From an uncultured Clostridia bacterium (GTDB lineage: Bacteria; Bacillota; Clostridia; JAAYHZ01): a stretch of DNA of 18,672 nt. Position numbers and translations under genes: made by a program. Location: contig CALCRE010000189.1 of assembly GCA_937894465.1 (NCBI GenBank), positions 1-18,672 on the forward strand. Reading direction: 5' to 3'. This document shows positions 7,594 through 14,689 of this stretch, piece by piece. The notes beneath the pieces were generated by a model. That model was not told where the DNA came from. It did no database searches and was given only the letters and a program-made list of their open reading frames with translations. Within the stretch, counting starts at the first letter, position 1, and the number at the start of each line of letters is the position of its first letter.

Positions 7594-7608
7594 TTGAAAA
7601 GAAAGGAA
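7570..7608 (+). promoter_or_regulatory. Stem-loop covering the sleB ribosome binding site
   Basis: Positions 7573-7584 pair perfectly with 7594-7605 (12 bp, CTTTTCAA / TTGAAAAG core) around a 9-nt loop; one wobble and two more pairs extend it to 7570/7608. The right arm contains AAAGGAA, the Shine-Dalgarno sequence of sleB. No T-run follows, so it is not a normal terminator. Confidence 0.6.
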
Positions 7609-7617
7609 GTGATATTC

Positions 7618-8316
7618 TTGAAAAAGACCTTTGCTTGGTTTTTACCCGTCATTCTTCTTGTCGCGGTTTTATCAGTCACCGCATATGTGTATTTTTCCGA
7701 TTCGGAAGATGTTCTCTCCAAATATGGATCTAGAGGGCAAGAAGTCACCAACATTCAGACCCGGTTAAAAAATTGGGGCTACTACAAAGGTAATGTTGAT
7801 GGGATCTATGGTTATCAGACATCCAATGCTGTCAAGCATTTTCAAAGGAAAAACGGCCTAACGGTGGATGGAATCGCCGGTGCCAAGACTTTAGAGGCAT
7901 TAGGTTTACCTACAGGTAACACCAATACCGGCGGCGGTGGCGGCGGTGGAAACCAAACAACATCCAACGGGGATTTGAACTTGCTTGCTCATTTGATATA
8001 CGGAGAAGGTCGGGGAGAACCTTATGTCGGACAAGTTGCCATCGGTGCGGTGGTATTGAATCGAGTAAAGGACAGCCGTTTTCCCAAGACCATTGCCAGT
8101 GTCGTTTACCAGCCCGGTGCATTTGATGCCGTGTCCGACGGTCAAATCAATTTGGCAGCGGATCAAACAGCTTACCGTGCTGCACAAGACGCTATAAACG
8201 GATGGGATCCCACTCATGGATGTGTCTATTATTACAATCCTTCTACGGCTACAAGCGCTTGGATTTGGACAAGACCTATTATGCTAAAAATCGGAGAACA
8301 TAATTTTGCGAAATAA
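7618..8316 (+). CDS. sleB: Spore cortex-lytic enzyme SleB
   Basis: This germination-specific lytic transglycosylase cleaves muramic-lactam-containing cortex peptidoglycan. In order: a signal/anchor helix about 5-24, a PG_binding_1 domain about 36-95 (GIYGYQTSNAVKHFQ), a seven-glycine linker 105-111, and the Hydrolase_2 catalytic domain 121-232 with the probable catalytic E130 in LIYGEGRGEP. I chose the TTG at 7618 (232 aa) because AAAGGAAG stands 8 nt upstream and the protein then begins MKKTFAW, a normal signal-peptide start. The alternative TTG at 7594 would add eight residues and has no ribosome binding site. A sigma-G-like promoter precedes it. YpeB, the usual SleB partner in Bacillus, is not encoded next to it. 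Its stop codon abuts the stop of the opposing gene. Confidence 0.95.
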   Translation: MKKTFAWFLPVILLVAVLSVTAYVYFSDSEDVLSKYGSRGQEVTNIQTRLKNWGYYKGNVDGIYGYQTSNAVKHFQRKNGLTVDGIAGAKTLEALGLPTGNTNTGGGGGGGNQTTSNGDLNLLAHLIYGEGRGEPYVGQVAIGAVVLNRVKDSRFPKTIASVVYQPGAFDAVSDGQINLAADQTAYRAAQDAINGWDPTHGCVYYYNPSTATSAWIWTRPIMLKIGEHNFAK

Positions 8317-9156
8317 TTATTCCAAAGCAATGTTCTTTTTAATAATGGTATGATTAAAATGATAAAACAACCATACGATTACGACTGTCCAAAAGGAAGT
8401 ATTCATGATGAATGTCATCAGAAACTTCCAAAAACCCGATTGTAGCAACATAAGGAATGAAAGCATTCCCACATAAAAAAGATCCATCAGGACAAAAGCT
8501 GATATGCTTCGTATAAAAGATGATCCCGCTACTTTCAATGATATCCTCAAAAAGTCCGTTGTCTTGAAACAAGCGGGTATCATATATACTAGGTACATTC
8601 TGAGAAATAATGTGAGCAAATACATGACGATTAATGTGATGATAATGTAAAATTCATAGGAAAAATCTCCATCGATGTGGGTTCCTGTGATTTTACCAAC
8701 CATCAAGGTGGGGAAAATCATGATCATAAAACTGAAAATCAATAATAAGATCAGGTAAATGATGGAAAACAGGGCCATGGCCAGATGCACAAAATAATGA
8801 AGAAAGCCTTTCACAAATTCGAATCGTTTGATGACAAAATCCGGATCATCCACAGTTTTACTGAGCAAATACAATAAACCCGAAAAAATCGCAGATAATA
8901 CAATGGCCAGACCCAAAGAAATCGCAAAGGTCATAAGCATATAGGATAAAATGGTGTTACGATTCATTATATTGTTGATCAATACAATCATATTGTCGAT
9001 CCAATTACCTGACAATTCATTAAAAATACCTTTGATTAAAGCAGGTAATGGATTCATCAAATTCAGTAAGCTGGTAATCAGAACAAAGACCGATATATAT
9101 ATAACGAATATTTTCTTTTCAAAAATAGTTCGAAAGGTTTTCAGAAGCGTCTGCAT
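8317..9156 (-). CDS. Multi-pass membrane protein, unidentified
   Basis: This 279-aa integral membrane protein has about six segments: roughly 15-35, 68-98, 117-150, 170-196, 214-240 and 246-270. A soluble N-terminal stretch and a basic C-terminal tail (IIKKN) are visible. I see no conserved catalytic or transporter motif, so I give no function; the layout resembles the DUF-type membrane proteins common in clostridia. AGGAGG stands 5 nt before the ATG. Its promoter has an extended -10 (TGGTATAAT, 9185-9193). It is transcribed toward sleB and the two stop codons touch (8316/8317), so each transcript probably runs into the other unless termination occurs inside coding sequence. Confidence 0.8.
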   Translation of the reverse strand: MQTLLKTFRTIFEKKIFVIYISVFVLITSLLNLMNPLPALIKGIFNELSGNWIDNMIVLINNIMNRNTILSYMLMTFAISLGLAIVLSAIFSGLLYLLSKTVDDPDFVIKRFEFVKGFLHYFVHLAMALFSIIYLILLLIFSFMIMIFPTLMVGKITGTHIDGDFSYEFYIIITLIVMYLLTLFLRMYLVYMIPACFKTTDFLRISLKVAGSSFIRSISAFVLMDLFYVGMLSFLMLLQSGFWKFLMTFIMNTSFWTVVIVWLFYHFNHTIIKKNIALE

Positions 9157-9184
9157 GGTTTCCTCCTGTAAAATTAATGAGCCT

Positions 9185-9193
9185 ATTATACCA
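9185..9193 (-). promoter_or_regulatory. Extended -10 promoter of the membrane protein gene
   Basis: The minus strand reads TGGTATAAT, a perfect -10 with the TGn extension. The -35 region (TTTTAA, 17 nt upstream) is poor, as is usual for extended -10 promoters. It lies about 29 nt before the ATG. Confidence 0.6.
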
Positions 9194-9368
9194 TACCAAG
9201 AAGTATCTTAAAACATTGATGATGATTTAAATGATTTAAACATTTAATCCGGAAGGACTAATATTTGAGCTTCGTTTTTTGTTGATAGAGGTTACTTCAA
9301 AAGGGTAAATAACAATACCAATTCATGTCAGAAAGAAGCTTAGCTTAAATGATTGGCGTGGCGCACAT

Positions 9369-9395
9369 CAAAAAAGGGCCTTTTCGGCCCTTTTT
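9369..9395 (-). terminator. groESL terminator
   Basis: AAAAAGGGCC, a short loop, then GGCCCTTTTT form a stem; on the minus strand it is followed by a run of T residues. It sits about 30 nt after the groEL stop. The remaining sequence between 9194 and 9368 is AT-rich, contains a 9-nt tandem repeat (ATGATTTAA, about 9219-9237), and shows no gene. Confidence 0.9.
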
Positions 9396-9423
9396 GTATT
9401 CGTCGAATATTTGTAGGGAATGA

Positions 9424-11058
9424 TTACATCATTCCGCCGCCCATTCCGCCCATTCCGCCGCCTGCAGGCATAGCAGGTGCCGGTTCGGGAATATCGCTAA
9501 CAACAGCTTCGGTTGTCAACAACATTGCAGCTACAGAAGCAGCGTTTTGAAGAGCTGATCTTGTAACCTTGGTAGGATCCACAATACCGGCTTCATTCAT
9601 GGATTCAAATTTTTCTGTGAGTACGTTAAATCCGGTTCCAACTTTACTGTTCTTAATTTTATCAACTATAACGGATCCTTCTAATCCTGCATTGGTCACG
9701 ATTTGTCTTACAGGCTCTTCTAATGCCTTGGCAATAATCATAGCGCCTGTCTTTTCATCTCCGCTTAAGGATTCTGTCAGTTTCACTACTTCGGGAATTG
9801 CATTGATAAATGCTGTTCCTCCACCGGATACAATGCCTTCTTCAACTGCGGCTCTGGTGGCTGACAAGGCATCTTCGATTCTCAATTTCTTTTCTTTCAT
9901 TTCGGTTTCTGTCGCTGCACCGACTTGGATCACAGCTACACCACCTGATAATTTAGCAAGTCTTTCTTGTAATTTTTCCTTGTCAAACTCAGATGTTGTA
10001 TCTTCAATTTGCACTTTAATTGCATTGATTCTATTTTTAATTTCTTGTTGGCTTCCTGCGCCGTCAACAATAATGGTATTTTCTTTTTGAATGATAACTT
10101 GACGCGCTCTACCTAATTGACCCAACTGGGTTTCTTTCAAGTCTAAACCTAATTCCTCGGTTATAACTTGACCACCGGTTAAAATAGCGATATCTTGGAG
10201 CATTGCTTTTCTTCTGTCACCAAATCCAGGAGCTTTTACCGCTGCAACAATAAATGTGCCTCTCAATTTATTAACAACCAAAGTAGCGAGTGCTTCACCT
10301 TCTACATCTTCAGCGATAATCAATAATTTTCTTCCTTGTTGAACGATTTGTTCTAATAAGGGGAGAATTTCCTGAACATTGGAAAGTTTTTTGTCTGTAA
10401 TCAAAATATAGGGATCGTCCAAAACAGCTTCCATCTTTTCACTGTCGGTTACCATGTAAGCTGACAAGTATCCTCTATCAAATTGCATACCTTCAACCAC
10501 TTCAAGGTTGGTTGCTGTTGTTTTGGATTCTTCAACCGTTACAACACCGTCATTACTTACTCTTTCCATTGCATCAGCAATCAAACCGCCGATTAATTCG
10601 TCATTAGCTGAAATTGCGGCAACTCTTGCGATATCTTCTTTACCTTTGATTTTTTCACTGTAATGGACAATGCTTTTTACAGCTACGTCAACTGCTTTTT
10701 CAATTCCTCTTTTTAAGATAATGGGGTTTGCACCGGCTGCAACGTTTTTCAAGCCTTCACGAATGATCGCTTGTGCTAACAATGTAGCTGTTGTGGTACC
10801 ATCTCCTGCTACATCATTTGTCTTTGTAGCAACTTCTTTTACCAGCTGAGCGCCCATATTTTCAAATCCGTCTTCCAATTCAATTTCTTTAGCGATTGTA
10901 ACGCCATCATTGGTAATTAGCGGAGATCCGAATTTCTTATCTAATACTACATTTCTACCTTTAGGTCCTAATGTAATCTTAACGGTATCGGCCAGCTTGT
11001 TTACGCCGGCTTCCAAAGCCCGTCTTGCTTCTTCACTGTATTTAATATTTTTTGCCAT
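9424..11058 (-). CDS. groEL: Chaperonin GroEL (Hsp60)
   Basis: This is the large chaperonin subunit. It forms the double-ring folding chamber in the cytoplasm and uses ATP with the GroES lid. At 544 aa it has the normal length. Recognisable parts are the N-terminal MAKNIKYSEEARRALEAGVN, LGPKGRNVVLD 30-40, the ATP-binding TNDGVTIA 49-56 and GDGTTTA 85-91, the apical domain, the DALSATRAAVEEGIVSGGG signature (carrying the hydrolytic Asp), and the C-terminal Gly-Gly-Met tail. The start follows GGGGAGGT. It lies 25 nt after groES and is followed by a strong terminator, so it is the last gene of the CIRCE-controlled operon. Nothing is unusual. Confidence 0.99.
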   Translation of the reverse strand: MAKNIKYSEEARRALEAGVNKLADTVKITLGPKGRNVVLDKKFGSPLITNDGVTIAKEIELEDGFENMGAQLVKEVATKTNDVAGDGTTTATLLAQAIIREGLKNVAAGANPIILKRGIEKAVDVAVKSIVHYSEKIKGKEDIARVAAISANDELIGGLIADAMERVSNDGVVTVEESKTTATNLEVVEGMQFDRGYLSAYMVTDSEKMEAVLDDPYILITDKKLSNVQEILPLLEQIVQQGRKLLIIAEDVEGEALATLVVNKLRGTFIVAAVKAPGFGDRRKAMLQDIAILTGGQVITEELGLDLKETQLGQLGRARQVIIQKENTIIVDGAGSQQEIKNRINAIKVQIEDTTSEFDKEKLQERLAKLSGGVAVIQVGAATETEMKEKKLRIEDALSATRAAVEEGIVSGGGTAFINAIPEVVKLTESLSGDEKTGAMIIAKALEEPVRQIVTNAGLEGSVIVDKIKNSKVGTGFNVLTEKFESMNEAGIVDPTKVTRSALQNAASVAAMLLTTEAVVSDIPEPAPAMPAGGGMGGMGGGMM

Positions 11059-11083
11059 ATCTTTGATACCTCCCCATATCGGA

Positions 11084-11368
11084 TTATTCTACAATTGCAA
11101 GAATATCATTCTGCTTAACGATCGTGTATTCTTCACCGTCGATTTTCACTTCTGTACCGGAGTATTTGCCTGTAAGAACCTTGTCTCCGACCTTTACTTG
11201 CATAGTTACTTCTTTTCCGTCAACTACGCCACCGGGTCCGACTGCTACCACTTCAGCTTCTTGTGGTTTTTCTTTCGCTGATCCGGGAAGAACGATTCCG
11301 GCTTTTGTTTTTTCTTCTGCTTCTAACATCCTCAAAACAACTCTGTCGCCTAAGGGCTTTATTCTCAT
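11084..11368 (-). CDS. groES: Co-chaperonin GroES (Hsp10)
   Basis: GroES is the heptameric lid that caps GroEL. The 94-aa protein begins MRIKPLGDRVVL and contains the mobile loop about 16-34 (EEKTKAGIVLPG) and the conserved VVAVGPG. I chose the ATG at 11368 because GGAGGT stands 7 nt upstream; the in-frame TTG five codons earlier overlaps that ribosome binding site and would add a non-family extension (MEVKN). It is the first gene of groESL, with CIRCE 31 nt upstream of the start. Heat-shock repression by HrcA is expected, although hrcA is not in this window. Confidence 0.98.
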   Translation of the reverse strand: MRIKPLGDRVVLRMLEAEEKTKAGIVLPGSAKEKPQEAEVVAVGPGGVVDGKEVTMQVKVGDKVLTGKYSGTEVKIDGEEYTIVKQNDILAIVE

Positions 11369-11399
11369 ATTTTTTACCTCCAATGATTTTTTCTTAATG

Positions 11400-11426
11400 T
11401 TAGCACTCCCACTGGTTGAGTGCTAA
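11400..11426 (-). promoter_or_regulatory. CIRCE operator (HrcA binding site)
   Basis: TTAGCACTC, nine bases, GAGTGCTAA: a perfect copy of the CIRCE consensus. It lies just downstream of the groESL promoter, as expected for repression by HrcA. Confidence 0.98.
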
Positions 11427-11431
11427 TTATA

Positions 11432-11460
11432 ATAATATAGTTTGTGGCGATTATAGGCAA
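11432..11460 (-). promoter_or_regulatory. groESL promoter
   Basis: On the minus strand, TTGCCT (11460-11455) and TATTAT (11437-11432) are spaced by 17 nt, directly upstream of CIRCE. An overlapping TATAAT (11431-11426) is an alternative -10 but has no good -35. Confidence 0.6.
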
Positions 11461-11585
11461 ATATTAGTGTAACCCCAAAATAGCCAAATATTCTCGTTTA
11501 ACTAATTTACAATTAAATAACCGGTTTTTTCACGTTTTTACTCTCGAATCCTCTGCTTATCAATTGTATTAGTCTACTTCGTATA

Positions 11586-12212
11586 CTACCGGCGTTTTTT
11601 CAATTCTCCGTAAATCTCTTCTAATGATAATCCTCTTTCCACTAGCATCACAATCAGGTGGTAAAGTAAATCAGCTGTTTCATATCGGATTTCATCCTTG
11701 GATGCATTCTTAGCGGCAATGATCACCTCGGCAGCCTCTTCACCCACCTTTTTTAATATCTTATCAATTCCCTTGTCAAAAAGATAATTAGTGTAAGAGC
11801 CTTCCTTCGGATTGATTCTTCGGTCGGTGACAACTTGATATACTTCCTTGAGTACAGTAGCACCATATAAATCCGATGTGTCGACTTCGGTATTCTCTTC
11901 GGTCAAATCGGTATAAAAGCAAGAACGTTGGCCGGTGTGGCAGGCATTTCCCGTTTGTTCTACAGCCATGAGCAAAGTATCGCAGTCACAATCCTTTTTA
12001 ATGGAAACTACGGATTGAACATTTCCGGAAGTCTCCCCCTTCATCCACAAAGCTTGCCTGCTTCTACTGTAGTAATGAGCCTTCTTGGTTTCAAGCGTCC
12101 GATCCAAAGCCTCTTGATTCATCCATGCCATCATAAGAACCTCATTCGTTTGCGCGTCCGATACGATCACCGGTATCAATCCTTTTTCATCGAACTTCAA
12201 ATTGTAATTCAT
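11586..12212 (-). CDS. hisI: HisIE: phosphoribosyl-AMP cyclohydrolase / phosphoribosyl-ATP pyrophosphatase
   Basis: This bifunctional enzyme performs steps 2 and 3 of histidine synthesis. The N-terminal HisI domain (about 1-115) shows SRSRQALWMKGETSGN, the metal-binding DCDCD (74-78), and C91-H92 with C98, consistent with the Zn2+/Mg2+ ligands of the family. The C-terminal HisE domain (about 116-208) shows KKVGEEAAEVIIAAKN and ETADLLYHLIVML, the MazG-like pyrophosphatase helices. The fusion is common in bacteria. GGAGG lies 7 nt upstream of the ATG. It is the last gene of the operon, 31 nt after hisF. I see no clear intrinsic terminator between its stop and the groESL promoter (11461-11585), so some read-through into groESL is possible. 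Confidence 0.97.
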   Translation of the reverse strand: MNYNLKFDEKGLIPVIVSDAQTNEVLMMAWMNQEALDRTLETKKAHYYSRSRQALWMKGETSGNVQSVVSIKKDCDCDTLLMAVEQTGNACHTGQRSCFYTDLTEENTEVDTSDLYGATVLKEVYQVVTDRRINPKEGSYTNYLFDKGIDKILKKVGEEAAEVIIAAKNASKDEIRYETADLLYHLIVMLVERGLSLEEIYGELKKRR

Positions 12213-12243
12213 TTTATTTTCCTCCAGACTTGAAAACGTTTGT

Positions 12244-13005
12244 TTATTTCATTTGAACACAGACACCCTTAGATCGTAAATACGCTTTTAGTGCCATGAT
12301 TTCAATATCTCTAAAGTGGAACAATGACGCTGCTAATGCCGCATCCGCTCCTCCTTGGGTCAATACGTCATAAAAATGTACCATTGTACCGGCTCCACCG
12401 GATGCAATCACCGGGATATCAACATTCTGTGTTACTTTTTTTGTCAGCGGTATATCATAACCGGATTTTGTCCCATCACAATCCACACTGGTCAGTAAAA
12501 TTTCAGCAGCACCTCTTTTTTGTGCATCCTGTGCCCATTTTACAACATCCGTTCCGGTATTGACCTTACCGCCTTTGATCATAACATTCCAACCGGAACC
12601 ATCCTCCCGACTTTTCGCATCAATGGCCAACACGATGCATTTCCCGAATTCCGCTGTCGCTTGATCAATTAATTCCGGATTGACATAAGCCGCTGTGCAA
12701 ATGGACACTTTGCCGGCACCGGCATTTAATATTGTCCGTATGTCTTCTATGTTCCTGATACCGCCTCCAACAGTAAAGGGGACGGAAACTTGTTCCGCGG
12801 TTTTTTTCACGGTATCCACCATCGTGCCACGCCCCTCGGTTGTTGCAGTTATATCTAAAAATGCAAGCTCATCCGCCCCGGATTGAACATATACTCTCGC
12901 GATTTCCACCGGGTCGCCGGCATCTTTCATATTCTCAAATTGTATGCCCTTTACTACTCTTCCTGCAAGCACATCCATACAAGGTATAATTCTTTTTATT
13001 GTCAT
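12244..13005 (-). CDS. hisF: HisF, imidazole glycerol phosphate synthase cyclase subunit
   Basis: HisF is a TIM-barrel subunit that converts PRFAR plus ammonia into imidazole glycerol phosphate and AICAR, normally with ammonia from HisH. I chose the ATG at 13005 (253 aa, the usual length) because GAGGAAGG stands 8 nt upstream; the TTG two codons earlier is too close to it. Catalytic D11 and K19 and the later Asp residues D129 and D177 are present, as are the ammonia-gate residues R5, E46, K99 and E168 (Thermotoga R5, E46, K99, E167). Two positions differ from the usual sequence: residue 98 is Gly where Thermotoga has Asp, and residue 103 is Cys where most bacterial HisF have Asn. hisH is not adjacent; hisB lies 26 nt upstream. 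Confidence 0.96.
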   Translation of the reverse strand: MTIKRIIPCMDVLAGRVVKGIQFENMKDAGDPVEIARVYVQSGADELAFLDITATTEGRGTMVDTVKKTAEQVSVPFTVGGGIRNIEDIRTILNAGAGKVSICTAAYVNPELIDQATAEFGKCIVLAIDAKSREDGSGWNVMIKGGKVNTGTDVVKWAQDAQKRGAAEILLTSVDCDGTKSGYDIPLTKKVTQNVDIPVIASGGAGTMVHFYDVLTQGGADAALAASLFHFRDIEIMALKAYLRSKGVCVQMK

Positions 13006-13031
13006 ATACAATTCCTTCCTCTATATTGATA

Positions 13032-13622
13032 TTAAACAAGGGTTCCTTTTGAGGATAGGACACCTTTGATGTTTTGATCAATCCTGCAGGCATCCTTTAG
13101 AGCATGTGCAAAGCCTTTAAAAAGAGATTCGGCAATATGGTGACTATTTTTACCGTACAAAGTCTCCATATGTAACGTTATCCCGGCGTTAAAAGCCAAT
13201 GCTTTAAAAAATTCTTCAAATAATTCCGAATCCATCTCACCAATTTTCTCCGAAGAAAATTCGGTGCGCATTACCAAATAAGGTCTTGAACTCAAATCCA
13301 ATACCACACGGGACAAAGCTTCATCCATAGGCATATAGCAACATCCGTACCGTTTGATACCAATTTTATCACCAAGAGCTTTTTCGATGGCTCTGCCTAA
13401 AACAATACCTACATCCTCCACGGTATGATGGCCGTCAACATACAAATCACCTTTTGCAGTGATTTTTAAATCAAAACCTCCATGTACACCGAATAGTGTC
13501 AACATATGATCAAAAAATCCCAACCCGGTGTCAATTTCCGTCCTTCCTACACCATCTAAATCAATTGCAATTGTAATTTCGGTTTCCATCGTCTTTCGTT
13601 CAACTTTTGCTATTCGTCCCAT
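13032..13622 (-). CDS. hisB: HisB, imidazoleglycerol-phosphate dehydratase
   Basis: HisB dehydrates imidazole glycerol phosphate to imidazole acetol phosphate in a 24-subunit, Mn-dependent enzyme. The 196-aa protein is a stand-alone dehydratase without the phosphatase domain seen in enterobacteria. Metal and catalytic motifs are FFDHM 36-40, DGHHTVED 63-70 and NSHHIAES 159-166. The ATG at 13622 is preferred because GGGAGG is 4 nt upstream and the protein then starts MGRIAKVERKT; an ATG four codons earlier overlaps that ribosome binding site. It overlaps the end of hisC by 23 nt, indicating coupled translation. No histidinol-phosphatase gene is in the window, so that activity must come from elsewhere. 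Confidence 0.97.
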   Translation of the reverse strand: MGRIAKVERKTMETEITIAIDLDGVGRTEIDTGLGFFDHMLTLFGVHGGFDLKITAKGDLYVDGHHTVEDVGIVLGRAIEKALGDKIGIKRYGCCYMPMDEALSRVVLDLSSRPYLVMRTEFSSEKIGEMDSELFEEFFKALAFNAGITLHMETLYGKNSHHIAESLFKGFAHALKDACRIDQNIKGVLSSKGTLV

Positions 13623-14688
13623 ATTTCCTCCCATTCATTAATAAATCTTTTAATTTCTGAATCAGTACATCCATTTGCTCATCTCTACCGATTGTAATCC
13701 GTAAATAATCATCAATGCGAGGCAAATTAAAATATCGAACCAAAATCCCTTGGGCACGTAATTTTTCAAACAATACCGATGCCGTTATTTTAGGATGTGT
13801 GACAAACAAAAAATTTGCAGTGGAATCAGCAAATTCAAAACCTGCTTCACGGAGCTTCTCGGACACACGATTTCTTGTGCTTATCACCTTAGCCGTTGTC
13901 TCATAGAAATAGTCCGCATCCTCCACGGCTGCTTTCGCTAGTTTCAAGGTAACAATATCCATAGTGTAGGAATTAAGTGAATTTTTTATTCTGGATAACC
14001 CGTCAATCAATAAAGGCGATCCGATTGCAAACCCGCATCGCAAACCGGCTAAACTCCTGCTTTTCGAAAATGTTTGAACCACTAAAAGATTCTCATATCT
14101 TTTTGTTAAAGGAACAGCGCTTTCACAACCAAAGTCAACATATGCCTCATCAATGATTACCACTTGATCCGGATTGGACCGAACAATTTCCTCGATTTCA
14201 TTCAAGGATATCGCTTGCCCGGTAGGAGCATTTGGATTTGCTATGATAATTCCACGATTTCTTCCTATATAGTACTCCATCGGAATGGAAAAGTCGTCAT
14301 TTAAAGGTACAACTTCAGTTTTCACCGAAAACAACGCTGCATACACTTTATAAAAGCTATAAGTAATATCATTGATTAAAATTGGTTCCTTTCCGGTAAA
14401 AAAGGCGGGGAAACACCAAGATAAAAGCTCATCCGAACCATTTGCCACATAAACGCATCCTTTGTCCACATCATAAAATTTACCGATGCTCTCGCGTAGT
14501 TCTTCACACTCCGGAGGCGGATATAGGCGGAATGCGGCCGGATCCATATCATTTAACACCTGAGCCACTTTTGGAGAGGGCGGATACGGATTTTCATTGG
14601 TATTCAATTTGATATATTGCATATCTTTTGGCTGTTCTCCCGGTATATACGGTTGTATGGACAACGCTAAATCGCTTAAATATGCCAT
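13600..14688 (-). CDS. hisC: HisC, histidinol-phosphate aminotransferase
   Basis: HisC transfers an amino group from glutamate to imidazole acetol phosphate, giving histidinol phosphate. It is a PLP fold-type I enzyme of 362 aa. Recognisable parts are LNTNENPYPPSP near 28-39, NPNAPTG 151-157, D180-E-A-Y for the PLP pyridine contact, K209 in SKS as the Schiff-base lysine, and R217 in GLRCG for PLP phosphate. I chose the ATG at 14688, 1 nt after the hisD stop, with GGAGGT 8 nt upstream; a longer in-frame start inside hisD would add 13 non-family residues. It is translationally coupled to hisD. Confidence 0.96.
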   Translation of the reverse strand: MAYLSDLALSIQPYIPGEQPKDMQYIKLNTNENPYPPSPKVAQVLNDMDPAAFRLYPPPECEELRESIGKFYDVDKGCVYVANGSDELLSWCFPAFFTGKEPILINDITYSFYKVYAALFSVKTEVVPLNDDFSIPMEYYIGRNRGIIIANPNAPTGQAISLNEIEEIVRSNPDQVVIIDEAYVDFGCESAVPLTKRYENLLVVQTFSKSRSLAGLRCGFAIGSPLLIDGLSRIKNSLNSYTMDIVTLKLAKAAVEDADYFYETTAKVISTRNRVSEKLREAGFEFADSTANFLFVTHPKITASVLFEKLRAQGILVRYFNLPRIDDYLRITIGRDEQMDVLIQKLKDLLMNGRKYGTNSKS

Positions 14689-14689
14689 A

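Noticed and set aside
9569..10090. Plus-strand ORF of 173 aa inside groEL
   Set aside because: Antisense shadow of groEL codon usage; the true groEL frame is unmistakable.
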